Below are positions 1-7,636 of a stretch of DNA of 46,291 nt, piece by piece. A model generated the notes under the pieces. That model searched no databases. It was not told where the DNA came from and saw nothing but the letters and a program-made list of their open reading frames with translations. Position 1 is the first letter of the stretch, and every line of letters starts with the position of its first letter. The position numbers and the translations under genes were made by a program. This stretch comes from Streptomyces longispororuber (GTDB lineage: Bacteria > Actinomycetota > Actinomycetes > Streptomycetales > Streptomycetaceae), in assembly GCF_014656095.1 (NCBI RefSeq), contig NZ_BNBT01000058.1, forward strand, positions 1 to 46,291, written 5' to 3'.

Positions 1-69
1 AAGCTAAGCCTTACAGCGCCGATGGTACTGCAGGGGGGACCCTGTGGGAGAGTAGGACGCCGCCGAACT
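1..69 (+). rRNA. 5S ribosomal RNA, 3' end (partial)
   Basis: The first 69 bases read as the 3' part of a bacterial 5S rRNA. They carry the late helix and the conserved tail GAGAGTAGGACGCCGCCGAA that is typical of actinobacterial 5S genes. The gene enters from the left edge, so this is the end of an rrn operon whose 16S and 23S genes lie outside the window. A strong intrinsic terminator follows 12 bases later. Confidence 0.9.
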
Positions 70-81
70 AAATGTGATGGG

Positions 82-113
82 AAAGCCCCCGTGCCATTCA
101 GCACGGGGGCTTT
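82..113 (+). terminator. Intrinsic terminator of the rrn operon
   Basis: A perfect 13-bp stem (arms 82-94 and 101-113, loop CATTCA) begins with AAAG and ends with CTTT. It lies directly after the 5S tail. The A-tract before and T-rich tail after make it a classic factor-independent terminator. Confidence 0.9.
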
Positions 114-168
114 CTTGCGTTGTACCGCCGTTCCCGGCAGGGCGAAACCCGTGTTCTAGGGTCGGGCC

Positions 169-852
169 ATGCGATACGACCTGGTCATCTTCGACAACGA
201 CGGCGTCCTCGTGGACAGCGAGCCCCTCTCCAACACCATCCTCGCCGGCTATCTGACCGAGCTCGGTCACCCCACCACGTACGAGGACTCCCTGCGGGAC
301 TACATGGGCGCCGCGGTCCACCGCGTACACGACCTCGTGCTCGAACGGTCGGGGAAGCGGCTGCCCGAGGACTTCGACGACGTCTTCCACGCCCGGGTCT
401 TCGCCGCGTTCGAACGGGAGCTCCAGCCCATGCCCGGCGCCTTCGAGGTGCTCGAGAAGCTCACGGCCGACGGCATCGCCTACTGCCTGGCCTCCTCCGG
501 AAGCCACGACCGCATCCGGGTGGGACACCGCAAGACCGGGCTCGACACGTGGTTCGGGGAAGACCGCGTCTTCAGCTCCCAGGACGTCGGCCGCGGCAAA
601 CCGGCACCTGACCTGTTCCTGCACGCCGCCCGGAGCATGGGCGTCCGACCGGAGCGGTGCCTCGTCGTCGAGGACAGCCCCCTCGGCGTGCAGGCCGCCA
701 TCGCGGCCGGGATGGACGTGTACGGGTTCACGGCCATGACCCCGGGCGAGCGGCTGAGCGCAGCCACCCGGCTCTTCAGTGACCTGCGGGACCTGCCGAC
801 GCTCCTGACGACCGCGGACACGGGCGCCGACGGCGAGCGCGGAAGTCACTGA
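169..852 (+). CDS. HAD-superfamily hydrolase (phosphatase/phosphoglucomutase-like)
   Basis: A 227-residue cytosolic protein with all four HAD motifs. Motif I is DNDGV at residues 9-13, with the nucleophile and acid-base aspartates D9 and D11. Motif II is ASSGS near residue 108. The motif III lysine is in GRGKPAPD near K144. Motif IV is VVEDSPLG near residue 168. The cap lies between motifs I and II, as in the beta-phosphoglucomutase/GPH-type subfamily that acts on small phosphorylated metabolites; the substrate cannot be read from sequence. The ATG is close to a GGGTCGG stretch but has no strong Shine-Dalgarno. It stands alone after the rrn terminator and is followed 48 bases later by the MFS gene, so the two may be co-transcribed. 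Confidence 0.85.
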   Translation: MRYDLVIFDNDGVLVDSEPLSNTILAGYLTELGHPTTYEDSLRDYMGAAVHRVHDLVLERSGKRLPEDFDDVFHARVFAAFERELQPMPGAFEVLEKLTADGIAYCLASSGSHDRIRVGHRKTGLDTWFGEDRVFSSQDVGRGKPAPDLFLHAARSMGVRPERCLVVEDSPLGVQAAIAAGMDVYGFTAMTPGERLSAATRLFSDLRDLPTLLTTADTGADGERGSH

Positions 853-899
853 GTGATCTCTCTACCCAGCGGTAGCGCGGAGGCTTACGCTTCGCCGTC

Positions 900-2135
900 A
901 TGACGGAGACGCTGCGGCGCGGCCGGGCCTCGCTCGCGTTCGGCTTTGCCGTGCAAGGGGTCGCGTTCGCGCTCCTCGTGACGCGGATACCCGCGCTGCA
1001 GGACCAGTACGGGATATCCGACGGGCTGCTGCCCCTCTTCCTGGCGGGCGTGCCGGTGCTGGCCGGGGCCGGGAGTGTCGCCGCCGAGCGCGTGGTGCGG
1101 CGGGTCCGGCCGAGCCGGGTGATGCGGTGGTCGCAGCCCGCGGCCCTGTTCGCGCTGCTCGGCGCGGGCGCCGGCGACGCCCTGTGGCAGATCGCCGCCG
1201 CCCTGGGAGCGTTCGGGGTCGCCGTGGGGGCGCTGGACGCCTCGATGAACATGCTCGGGGTGAGCCTGCAGCGCGCGTACGGGCGCAGCATCATGCTCGG
1301 CTTCCACGCGGCGTACAGCCTGGGCGGGATCGTGGGGGCCTCGCTGGCGTGGGCGGGGGCGCACGCGGACCTGTCGCTGCTCGCGTCGTACCTGCCGGTC
1401 GTCGCGGTGCTGCTGCCGGCGGTGCTGGTGGGAAGCCGGTGGTACGTCGACCACGGGCCGGGCGGCGGGGACCCGGGCGGGAAGCAGCAGGAGCCCGGTG
1501 GTGCACCCCAGGGCGGGGCGGTGGTTTTCCGGCCGTTGTTGCCGCTGTGCCTCGTGATGACGTTCGCGTACATCGGTGACTCGACGGTCTCCAACTGGGG
1601 TGCCAAGTACCTCCAGGACGTGCTGGGAAGCTCCGAGCAGCTCTCCACGGTGCCGTACAGCGTGTACATGGTGATGACCCTGGTGGGGCGTGGCGTCGGG
1701 GACCTGGGGGTGCGGCGGTTCGGCGCGGTGGCCGTGGTACGGGCGGGCGCGGTCCTCGGCGCGGTGGGTTTCGGGGTGGTGGCCGTGGCTCCTGGGGCGT
1801 GGGTGGGGATCGGCGGGTTCACGGTGCTGGGGCTCGGGCTGTGCGTGCTCGTGCCGCAGACGTTCGCGGCGGCGGGGCGGCTGTTCCCCGGGGCCTCGGA
1901 CGCGGCGGTCGCCCGGCTGAACATCTTCAACTACGTGGGGTTCCTGGTCGGTTCGCCGTTGGTGGGGGTGCTGGGGGAGGCGTGGAACTATCGCGGGGCG
2001 ATGGCCGTTCCCTTGGTGTTGGTGCTCGTGACCTTGCGGTACGCCCGGTCGTTCGCCCCCGGACCGGACCGATACGGTGACGGTCATGAGCGGGCGCGCA
2101 CGACTGATGTGGGACGAAGCGGTAACGGGCTATGA
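900..2135 (+). CDS. MFS transporter
   Basis: A 411-residue integral membrane protein with about twelve hydrophobic segments. A charged and glycine-rich central loop near residues 184-206 divides two six-helix halves, the usual major facilitator layout. The N-terminus has the short basic start and first helix seen in the bacterial MFS group that contains sugar- and drug-efflux-like members. The substrate is unknown. Its last 50 bases overlap the start of acuC in another frame, which suggests coupled expression. Confidence 0.85.
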   Translation: MTETLRRGRASLAFGFAVQGVAFALLVTRIPALQDQYGISDGLLPLFLAGVPVLAGAGSVAAERVVRRVRPSRVMRWSQPAALFALLGAGAGDALWQIAAALGAFGVAVGALDASMNMLGVSLQRAYGRSIMLGFHAAYSLGGIVGASLAWAGAHADLSLLASYLPVVAVLLPAVLVGSRWYVDHGPGGGDPGGKQQEPGGAPQGGAVVFRPLLPLCLVMTFAYIGDSTVSNWGAKYLQDVLGSSEQLSTVPYSVYMVMTLVGRGVGDLGVRRFGAVAVVRAGAVLGAVGFGVVAVAPGAWVGIGGFTVLGLGLCVLVPQTFAAAGRLFPGASDAAVARLNIFNYVGFLVGSPLVGVLGEAWNYRGAMAVPLVLVLVTLRYARSFAPGPDRYGDGHERARTTDVGRSGNGL

Positions 2136-3258
2136 CTTCGGTTCCGAGCACCCCATGGACCCGGTCCGGCTCGTCCTGACGAAGAGTCTGGTCGACGCCT
2201 TCGGACTCGGCGGCGGGCTGGACGTCGTCGCGGCGAAGCGCGCCGACGACGCCACGCTGGGCCTCGTCCACCGCGAGGACTACGTGGCGGCGGTGAAGGC
2301 CGCCTCGGCGGACCCGCGTTCGGCCCGCGGGGAGTACGGACTCGGCACGGAGGACGTGCCGGCGTTCGCCGCGATGCACGACGTGTCGGCGCTGATCGCC
2401 GGGCAGTCGATCGGTGCCGCCGAGGCCGTGTGGCACCAGGAAGCGCTGCACGCGGTGAACTTCGCGGGCGGCCTGCACCACGCGATGCCGGGCGCGGCCT
2501 CCGGTTTCTGCGTGTACAACGACGCCGCCCTGGCCATCGCGCGCCTGCTGGAGCTCGGAGCCGAGCGCGTCGCCTACGTGGACGTGGACGTGCACCACGG
2601 GGACGGGGTGCAGGCGGTGTTCTGGGACGACCCGCGGGTCCTGACGATCTCCCTGCACGAGCACCCGCGGACGCTGTTCCCGGGCTCCGGCTGGCCGGAG
2701 GAGACCGGCGGCGAGGCGGCGCAGGGCAGCGCGGTGAACGTCGCGCTGCCCGCGGGCACGGGGGACGAGGGCTGGGTGCGGGCCTTCCACGCGGTGGTGC
2801 CCGAGCTCCTCGCGGAGTTCCGGCCGCAGGTCCTGGTGACGCAGCACGGTGCGGACACCCACTTCGAGGACCCCCTGGCGCACCTGGCGGTCTCGCTGGA
2901 CGCGCAGCGGGCGGTGCAGGTCGCCTGCCACGAGCTGGCCCACGCGTACGCCGACGGCCGGTGGGTGGCGCTCGGCGGCGGCGGATACGCGGTGGTGGAC
3001 GTGGTGCCGCGGTCCTGGGCGCACCTCGTGGCGGTGGCCGCCGGGCGGGAGATCGACCCCGCCGCGGTGGTGCCCGAGGAGTGGGCGCGCGTGGTGTTCG
3101 CGCGGGCCCGCATGCTCGGCCCCGGCCGCATGACGGACGGGCGCTGGCCCGTGCGGTGGCGCGAGTGGAGCGAGGGGTACGACCCCGCGGACCGGGTCGA
3201 CCAGGCGGTCCTGGCGGCGCGGCGGGCGGCGTTCCCGCTGCGCGGGCTGCTGCCCTAG
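2086..3258 (+). CDS. acuC: Acetoin utilization protein AcuC (class I HDAC-like deacetylase)
   Basis: About 390 residues of the class I/II histone-deacetylase fold. Visible signatures are the HH pair in GLHHAMPG, the zinc-site strand VDVDVHHGDGVQ, the second metal/acid region QHGADTH, and the glycine loop GGGGYAV carrying the catalytic tyrosine. Bacterial AcuC proteins remove acetyl groups from lysines, classically controlling acetyl-CoA synthetase. I place the start at the ATG of MSGRARLMWDE (2086); an in-frame GTG three codons earlier (2077) is possible. The start lies inside the 3' end of the MFS gene. Bacterial AcuC proteins are of about this length. Confidence 0.88.
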   Translation: MSGRARLMWDEAVTGYDFGSEHPMDPVRLVLTKSLVDAFGLGGGLDVVAAKRADDATLGLVHREDYVAAVKAASADPRSARGEYGLGTEDVPAFAAMHDVSALIAGQSIGAAEAVWHQEALHAVNFAGGLHHAMPGAASGFCVYNDAALAIARLLELGAERVAYVDVDVHHGDGVQAVFWDDPRVLTISLHEHPRTLFPGSGWPEETGGEAAQGSAVNVALPAGTGDEGWVRAFHAVVPELLAEFRPQVLVTQHGADTHFEDPLAHLAVSLDAQRAVQVACHELAHAYADGRWVALGGGGYAVVDVVPRSWAHLVAVAAGREIDPAAVVPEEWARVVFARARMLGPGRMTDGRWPVRWREWSEGYDPADRVDQAVLAARRAAFPLRGLLP

Positions 3259-3368
3259 CCGGGCGGCGGCCCTGCCCAAGGCCCGCCTCGGGACGGGCTT
3301 TAGCCCGACTGTGCGGCGTTTTCGGGGTTTTCGGGGCGGGGACAGTGGGGGTGCGGCAGCATCGGTGC

Positions 3369-4184
3369 GTGTTGAGCACCGGAGCGTTGCGCGCGCATCT
3401 GCTGGCGGCCCGGCTCGCCGGGCCCGTCGCCACGTCGCGGGAGGAGAGCCTGCGGAGCTACCGGCTCTTCGCCGCCCGGGACCCGCGGGTGCTGCTCGGG
3501 CTCTGCCCCGAACAGCCCTGGGGGCCACGGGACCTGCTGCGGCTCATGGCGGACCGGTGCGGGGTCTCCGACGACCCGCACCACACCACGGGTGCCGATG
3601 TGATCGACCCGGAACGGACGGTGGCGGCGCTCGACGCGTTCGCCGGGAGGCTCCGGGAGGCGGCCCGGCGGCAACTGCCCGTCCTGCTCGGGACGGGTCA
3701 CCCCCACCGACTCCTGGACTTCTACGCCGCGTTGGCCGCCGCCCTGTCGGCGGCCGGATGTCAGGTCCTCACCCCCGCGCAGGGTTGCCGTGTCGACATA
3801 ACGACCCGGTTCGGCCTACGCACGTACAACCTTGACTACGTACGAGGAGTCGCGCTGGTGCGTGAACCCGGCGCGCGTCCCATCGGGAGTGAGACCGGCG
3901 CACACACCCATTCACCGCTGCCGATTCGACGGGCCCTGGGGGTCCAGGCGGACGTCGGCGGACCCCTCCCCGAGCTGGTCATCGGGGACCACGGATGGGT
4001 CTGCGGAGCAGGTCAGCTCGGGTTTGAGGCGATCGGTCTGGCGGATACGGACGATCCCGCGCTGTTCGTCGGGCAGGCCGAGGGGCGAGTGTCCGTCGTC
4101 GTTCCGCTTGATGACGCTGTGCGGTCTGATTACTACCGACCGCTTACTCGCTATGTACTCAATCGAGCGTGTCTGTCACAGTAA
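3369..4184 (+). CDS. Phosphatase-like protein of actinobacteria
   Basis: A predicted protein of about 271 residues starting at GTG 3369 (reading M-L-S-T-G-A-L-R). The same frame is open far upstream, but there it only shadows acuC. The sequence has the histidine-containing stretch LLGTGHPHRLLDF and a C-terminal block with GDHGWVCGAG; Streptomyces homologues are generally annotated as phosphatases, and I have no independent proof of activity. Base composition falls toward the 3' end (codons such as ATA, ACT, CTT, TAT), and a promoter-like pair sits inside the last 80 bases. The BldC-like gene follows after 129 bases. Confidence 0.65.
   Translation: MLSTGALRAHLLAARLAGPVATSREESLRSYRLFAARDPRVLLGLCPEQPWGPRDLLRLMADRCGVSDDPHHTTGADVIDPERTVAALDAFAGRLREAARRQLPVLLGTGHPHRLLDFYAALAAALSAAGCQVLTPAQGCRVDITTRFGLRTYNLDYVRGVALVREPGARPIGSETGAHTHSPLPIRRALGVQADVGGPLPELVIGDHGWVCGAGQLGFEAIGLADTDDPALFVGQAEGRVSVVVPLDDAVRSDYYRPLTRYVLNRACLSQ
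4108..4136 (+). promoter_or_regulatory. Candidate promoter inside the phosphatase 3' end, facing the BldC-like gene
   Basis: TTGATG (4108-4113) and TACTAC (4131-4136) are separated by exactly 17 bases, close to the housekeeping -35/-10 consensus. The surrounding coding DNA is unusually A/T-rich for this genome. Transcription from here would give a leader of roughly 170 bases in front of the small regulator. This is inference from motif and composition only. Confidence 0.35.
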
Positions 4185-4313
4185 ACGGCCGATGGCAGCT
4201 CCTCTTCCCCACTCGCATCACCCGCCCCTACTCTGGGGAGTGAGCGCACAGCGACGAGGAGTCACCGGAAGGGGAAGCCGGTGCGCGTCATGTGCGGAAG
4301 GTTCAGGTGTGTC

Positions 4314-4523
4314 ATGGCTGCTGACCAGAGGCCTCTCAGCGAGGTTGCGTTCCTGACCGTGGCGGAGGTCGCCGCGGTGATGCGAGTCTCGAAGATGACC
4401 GTGTACCGGCTGGTGCACAGCGGTCATCTGCCCGCAATCCGGGTCGGAAGGTCCTTCCGGGTGCCCGAGAACGCGGTTCACGAGTACCTTCGCGACTCAT
4501 ACGTGGGGGTGGAGACGGCCTGA
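4314..4523 (+). CDS. BldC-like MerR/excisionase-family DNA-binding protein
   Basis: A 69-residue protein that is almost entirely one winged helix-turn-helix of the MerR/excisionase kind. FLTVAEVAAVMRVSKMTVYR is the HTH (about residues 11-30), followed by the wing HSGHLPAIRVGRSFRVPENA and a short tail. This is the architecture of BldC, the Streptomyces developmental regulator that binds DNA cooperatively at direct repeats; this gene looks like a BldC paralogue rather than bldC itself. I chose ATG 4314 because it precedes the conserved domain by about ten residues and has GGAAGG upstream, though 12 bases away. ATG 4290 or GTG 4281, behind a GGAAGGGGAAG tract, are alternatives. Confidence 0.85.
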   Translation: MAADQRPLSEVAFLTVAEVAAVMRVSKMTVYRLVHSGHLPAIRVGRSFRVPENAVHEYLRDSYVGVETA

Positions 4524-4537
4524 TCGACATCCCTCGA

Positions 4538-4567
4538 TTACAGGCTCGGGAAACGGGCGGGTAGGCT
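4538..4567 (+). promoter_or_regulatory. Candidate promoter for the bS22 gene
   Basis: TTACAG (4538-4543) and TAGGCT (4562-4567) are spaced by 18 bases. A small stem (CCCCGC/GCGGGG, 4612-4617 and 4622-4627) lies in the predicted leader ahead of the ribosome-binding site. The motif match is moderate. Confidence 0.3.
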
Positions 4568-4655
4568 AGGCCGACGTAGGTCGTGTGGGCCCAGACGCCC
4601 CGCACCGATATCCCCGCCGACGCGGGGGTGATCCGAGAAGTGAGCGAGGGTAGTC

Positions 4656-4754
4656 GTGGGCTCTGTTATCAAGAAGCGGCGTAAGCGGATGGCGAAGAAG
4701 AAGCACCGCAAGCTGCTGAAGCGCACGCGCGTTCAGCGTCGCAACAAGAAGTAA
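4656..4754 (+). CDS. Small ribosomal protein bS22 (AURKAIP1/COX24 domain)
   Basis: A 32-residue, extremely basic peptide (starting M-G-S-V-I-K-K-R-R-K-R-M and ending R-N-K-K) that matches the AURKAIP1/COX24-domain proteins of actinobacteria. In mycobacterial ribosome structures this peptide was identified as bS22, bound in the small subunit near the decoding site. GTG 4656 is preceded by GAGGG with five bases of spacing. A strong terminator begins 36 bases after the stop, so this is probably a single-gene transcript. At 99 bases it is easily missed by gene finders. Confidence 0.88.
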   Translation: MGSVIKKRRKRMAKKKHRKLLKRTRVQRRNKK

Positions 4755-4789
4755 GCGACCGCTGTAACGAGCGAGCCGATACGTACTGG

Positions 4790-4817
4790 GGCCCTCCCGC
4801 CATCCGGCGGGAGGGCC
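4790..4817 (+). terminator. Intrinsic terminator after bS22
   Basis: A perfect 12-bp stem, GGCCCTCCCGCC / GGCGGGAGGGCC, with loop ATCC (4802-4805). It is followed by a short T-rich run (4825-4828). It closes the bS22 transcript. Confidence 0.8.
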
Positions 4818-4860
4818 TCGGTGCTTTTCCCCGCCTCGCCCCCCTCCCCTCCCGGGCCCT

Positions 4861-4945
4861 CTTCTCCGCGCCTCTTCTGCGCGCGACCCCTTCTCCGTGC
4901 GACCCCTTCCGCGCGCGACCCCTTCTCCGCGCACCCCGCTTTCCG
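4861..4945. repeat. Pyrimidine-rich tandem repeat
   Basis: Variants of GCGCGACCCCTTCTCCGC follow each other at 4881-4898, 4899-4912 (shortened) and 4913-4930. Degenerate flanking copies lie on both sides. The tract is almost free of purine runs on the plus strand and lies between a terminator and a promoter region. Confidence 0.65.
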
Positions 4946-5118
4946 AAGGGCCCGGCTCATAAGGGATTCAATTGTTCAAAGGCGGGCGTACGGCTTGATC
5001 TTTGCGGGAAGGGAGTGGTCGGCGTCACTTTGCGGAGCCCGCGGTCGTCACAGCGCGACATCAACCCGCTAGCGTGGGCCACAGACGTAACGCGGGCTGG
5101 GGAAAGGCGGCGCTGATC

Positions 5119-6222
5119 TTGGGCAAGGTCGTGCTCGTGACCGGGGTGGCCCGGCAGCTAGGCGGCAGGTTCGTCCGGCGCGTCCAGCGCGATCCCGAGG
5201 TCGACCGGGTGGTCGCCGTGGACGCGGTCCCGCCCGCGCACCATCTGGGCGGCGCCGACTTCGTCCAGGCGGACATCCGGCAGCCCACGATCACGCGCGT
5301 GCTCGCCGAGCACGCCGTGGACACGGTCGTCCACATGGACGTCACGGGCACCGCGCTCGCCGGCGGCAGCCGCGGCTCGGTCAAGGAGACCAACGTCATC
5401 GGCACCATGCAGCTCCTCGGCGCCTGCCAGAAGTCGCCGAGGGTCAAGCGCCTGGTGGTGAAGTCGAGCACCAACGTGTACGGCTCGGCCCCGCGCGACC
5501 CCGCGATCTTCACCGAGACCACGCCGCCCAAGTCGCTGCCGAGCGGCGGCTTCGCCAAGGACGCCGTCGAGGTCGAGGGCTACGTGCGCGGCTTCGCGCG
5601 CCGCCGCCCGGACGTCGCGGTGTGCGTGCTGCGGTTCGCGAACATCCTCGGCCCGGCCGCGGACTCGCCGCTCGCGGAGTACTTCTCGCTGCCGGTCCTG
5701 CCGACGGTCTTCGGCTACGACCCGCGCCTGCAGTTCGTCCACGAGGACGACGTGATCGACGTGCTGCGGCTCGCCTCGCACGAACCGCGGCGCGGGACGC
5801 TCAACAGCGGCACGTTCAACATCGCCGGTGACGGCCTGCTGCTGCTCTCGCAGTGCGCGCGCCGCCTCGGCCGCCCGACGCTGCCGGTGCTGCTGCCCGC
5901 CGTCACCTGGGTGGGCACGGCGCTGCGGACGCTCGGGGTCACGGACTTCTCCCGCGAACAGATCCGGCTGCTCACCCACGGCCGGGTCGTGGCCACGCGG
6001 CAGATGCGCGAGACACTGGGGTTCGAGCCCAAGTACAGCACCGCGGAGACCTTCGCGGACTTCGTCCGCGGCCGGGGCCCGGGGCTGCTGCCTCCGGACG
6101 CGCTCGCGGCGGCCGTCGACAAGGTCGCGGCGCTGCCGTTCGCGGGCGGCGGCACGGCGGGCGGCGCCCGGGCGGGCGCCGGAAGCGCGGCCGACGACAG
6201 TGCCCACCACAGCGCCAACTGA
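5119..6222 (+). CDS. NAD-dependent epimerase/dehydratase-like (extended SDR, atypical active site)
   Basis: 367 residues with an N-terminal Rossmann start (VVLVTGVARQLGGRFV), a conserved VDAV acidic strand and the strand motif KSSTNVYG, typical of extended SDR nucleotide-sugar epimerases. Where active members have a Tyr-x3-Lys pair, this one reads GGFAKDAVEVE, with Phe replacing Tyr and the lysine displaced, so it may bind NAD without being a normal epimerase. I chose TTG 5119 (L-G-K-V-V-L-V-T-G) because it sits just before the Rossmann strand and has GGAAAGG 11 bases upstream; longer starts add no recognisable sequence. The acyltransferase follows after 14 bases, so the two form an operon. 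Confidence 0.8.
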   Translation: MGKVVLVTGVARQLGGRFVRRVQRDPEVDRVVAVDAVPPAHHLGGADFVQADIRQPTITRVLAEHAVDTVVHMDVTGTALAGGSRGSVKETNVIGTMQLLGACQKSPRVKRLVVKSSTNVYGSAPRDPAIFTETTPPKSLPSGGFAKDAVEVEGYVRGFARRRPDVAVCVLRFANILGPAADSPLAEYFSLPVLPTVFGYDPRLQFVHEDDVIDVLRLASHEPRRGTLNSGTFNIAGDGLLLLSQCARRLGRPTLPVLLPAVTWVGTALRTLGVTDFSREQIRLLTHGRVVATRQMRETLGFEPKYSTAETFADFVRGRGPGLLPPDALAAAVDKVAALPFAGGGTAGGARAGAGSAADDSAHHSAN

Positions 6223-6236
6223 GGAGATCGTCAACG

Positions 6237-7409
6237 ATGGCGGACGCCAAGGTCATTCCGTTCGACGACGACCGGTCGCGTGGGGCCGGACAGCGGCCGC
6301 CGCGCCGCAGGCCCACCGGGCCGCGCCGCAAGGGTGACGCGGCGAAGGTGGCGCCCGTGCCGGGGCGGCGGGACCGGCGCGCCCCGGGAGCGGAGGGCAC
6401 CGAACCGGGAGCCGCCCCGGAGGTCTCCGGGAGCACGGAGGCCACCGACGTACCGGGTGTCCCCGGCGCCACGGAGGGCTCGGACGGCACGCCCGACCCG
6501 CGGGGCCCGGGCCCCGCCGGGACCTCGGTGGACCGGGACGGCGCGTCCTCGGCGCCCGGCGGCGGCGGGGGCGGCTGGGACCGGCGGATCGCCGGCGGCC
6601 TCGCCTTCCTGCGGCGGCGCCTGACGGGTGACTACGAGGTCGACGAGTTCGGGTACGACGAGGAGCTCACCGACCAGGTCCTGATGTCGCTGCTGCGGCC
6701 GATCTACGAGAAGTACTTCCGGGTGGAGGTCAAGGGCATCGAGAACGTGCCCGACGACGGCGGGGCGCTGATCGTCGCCAACCACTCGGGGACGCTGCCC
6801 TGGGACGGCCTGATGATGCAGGTCGCCGTGCACGACCACCATCCGCGGGAGCGCCATCTGCGGCTGCTCGCGGCGGACTTGGTGTTCATGCTGCCGGTGG
6901 TGAACGAGCTGGCGCGCAAGGCCGGGCACACGTTGGCGTGCGCGGAGGACGCGGAGGCGCTCCTGGAGCGGGGCGAGCTCGTCGGGGTGATGCCCGAGGG
7001 GTTCAAGGGGATCGGGAAGCCCTTCGGGGAGCGGTACAAGCTCCAGCGGTTCGGGCGCGGCGGGTTCGTGTCCACGGCGCTGCGCACCGGGTCGCCGATC
7101 GTGCCGTGCTCCATCGTGGGGGCGGAGGAGATCTACCCGATGGTGGGCAACGCGAAGACGCTGGCCCGGGTGCTGGGAATCCCGTACTTCCCGCTGACGC
7201 CGACGTTCCCCTGGCTGGGGCCCTTGGGGATGGTGCCGCTGCCCACCAAGTGGACGATCCAGTTCGGGGAGCCCATCCCCACGGACGGGTATCCGCCGGA
7301 GGCGGCCGAGGACCCGATGCTGATGTTCAACCTGACGGACCAGGTGCGCGAGCAGATCCAGCACACGCTGTACAAGCTGCTGGTGCAGCGGAGGTCGGTG
7401 TTCTTCTGA
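6237..7409 (+). CDS. PlsC-family lysophospholipid acyltransferase-like protein
   Basis: 390 residues. The first ~115 are low-complexity (Pro, Arg, Gly, Thr rich) and probably disordered. The rest is a PlsC-type acyltransferase domain with the catalytic HX4D motif in NHSGTLPWD (H183, D188) and the PEGFKGIGKPF substrate-binding block near residue 256. Such enzymes move acyl chains from acyl-CoA or acyl-ACP to glycerol-phosphate-type acceptors at the inner membrane face; the substrate here is not predictable. ATG 6237 has GAGGAG upstream and lies 14 bases after the epimerase stop. It ends facing rsbN, with a repeat array and a bidirectional terminator between them. Confidence 0.82.
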   Translation: MADAKVIPFDDDRSRGAGQRPPRRRPTGPRRKGDAAKVAPVPGRRDRRAPGAEGTEPGAAPEVSGSTEATDVPGVPGATEGSDGTPDPRGPGPAGTSVDRDGASSAPGGGGGGWDRRIAGGLAFLRRRLTGDYEVDEFGYDEELTDQVLMSLLRPIYEKYFRVEVKGIENVPDDGGALIVANHSGTLPWDGLMMQVAVHDHHPRERHLRLLAADLVFMLPVVNELARKAGHTLACAEDAEALLERGELVGVMPEGFKGIGKPFGERYKLQRFGRGGFVSTALRTGSPIVPCSIVGAEEIYPMVGNAKTLARVLGIPYFPLTPTFPWLGPLGMVPLPTKWTIQFGEPIPTDGYPPEAAEDPMLMFNLTDQVREQIQHTLYKLLVQRRSVFF

Positions 7410-7415
7410 GCGGTG

Positions 7416-7545
7416 GGGCTCTCGCGGTTCTCCCGCGGCGCGAGGCGGGCCTTTCGCGGTTCTCCCGCAGCGCGAGGCGGGCCTTTCGCGGGTTCTCCCG
7501 CGGCACGAGGCGGGCCTCTCCCGCGGCGTGAGGCGGGGCTCTCGC
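7416..7545. repeat. Tandem hairpin-forming repeat between acyltransferase and rsbN
   Basis: Units of 31, 32, 33 and 23 bases (starts 7416, 7447, 7479, 7512, plus a partial unit from 7535) share GGG-CTCTCGCGG-TTCTCCCGCGGC-GCGAGGC. Each full unit carries inverted arms (CTCGCG/CGCGAG and CGCGG/CCGCG), so every copy can fold. The array lies wholly between two convergent genes. Confidence 0.75.
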
Positions 7546-7600
7546 GGGCGTCCCCCGGGCGGCCACGGGGACGGGAGCCCGGGAGCCGCGGAGAACTGAA

Positions 7601-7632
7601 CCGCCCTCCGCCCCTGCCGGGGCGGAGGGCGG
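7601..7632. terminator. Bidirectional terminator between acyltransferase and rsbN
   Basis: A perfect 14-bp stem CCGCCCTCCGCCCC / GGGGCGGAGGGCGG with loop TGCC (7615-7618). It ends four bases before the rsbN stop codon. Placement between convergent genes suggests use from both sides. Confidence 0.75.
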
Positions 7633-7636
7633 TGGC

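Larger units (their letters stand above)
4755..5118 (+). other. Intergenic region between bS22 and the epimerase
   Basis: No convincing gene. It holds the bS22 terminator (4790-4817), a pyrimidine-rich tandem repeat (4861-4945) and an A/T-richer patch (4958-4982) that is likely the upstream control region of the epimerase-acyltransferase pair. TAGCGT at 5070-5075 is a plausible -10 about 45 bases before the TTG start. The -35 is unclear. Confidence 0.5.
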
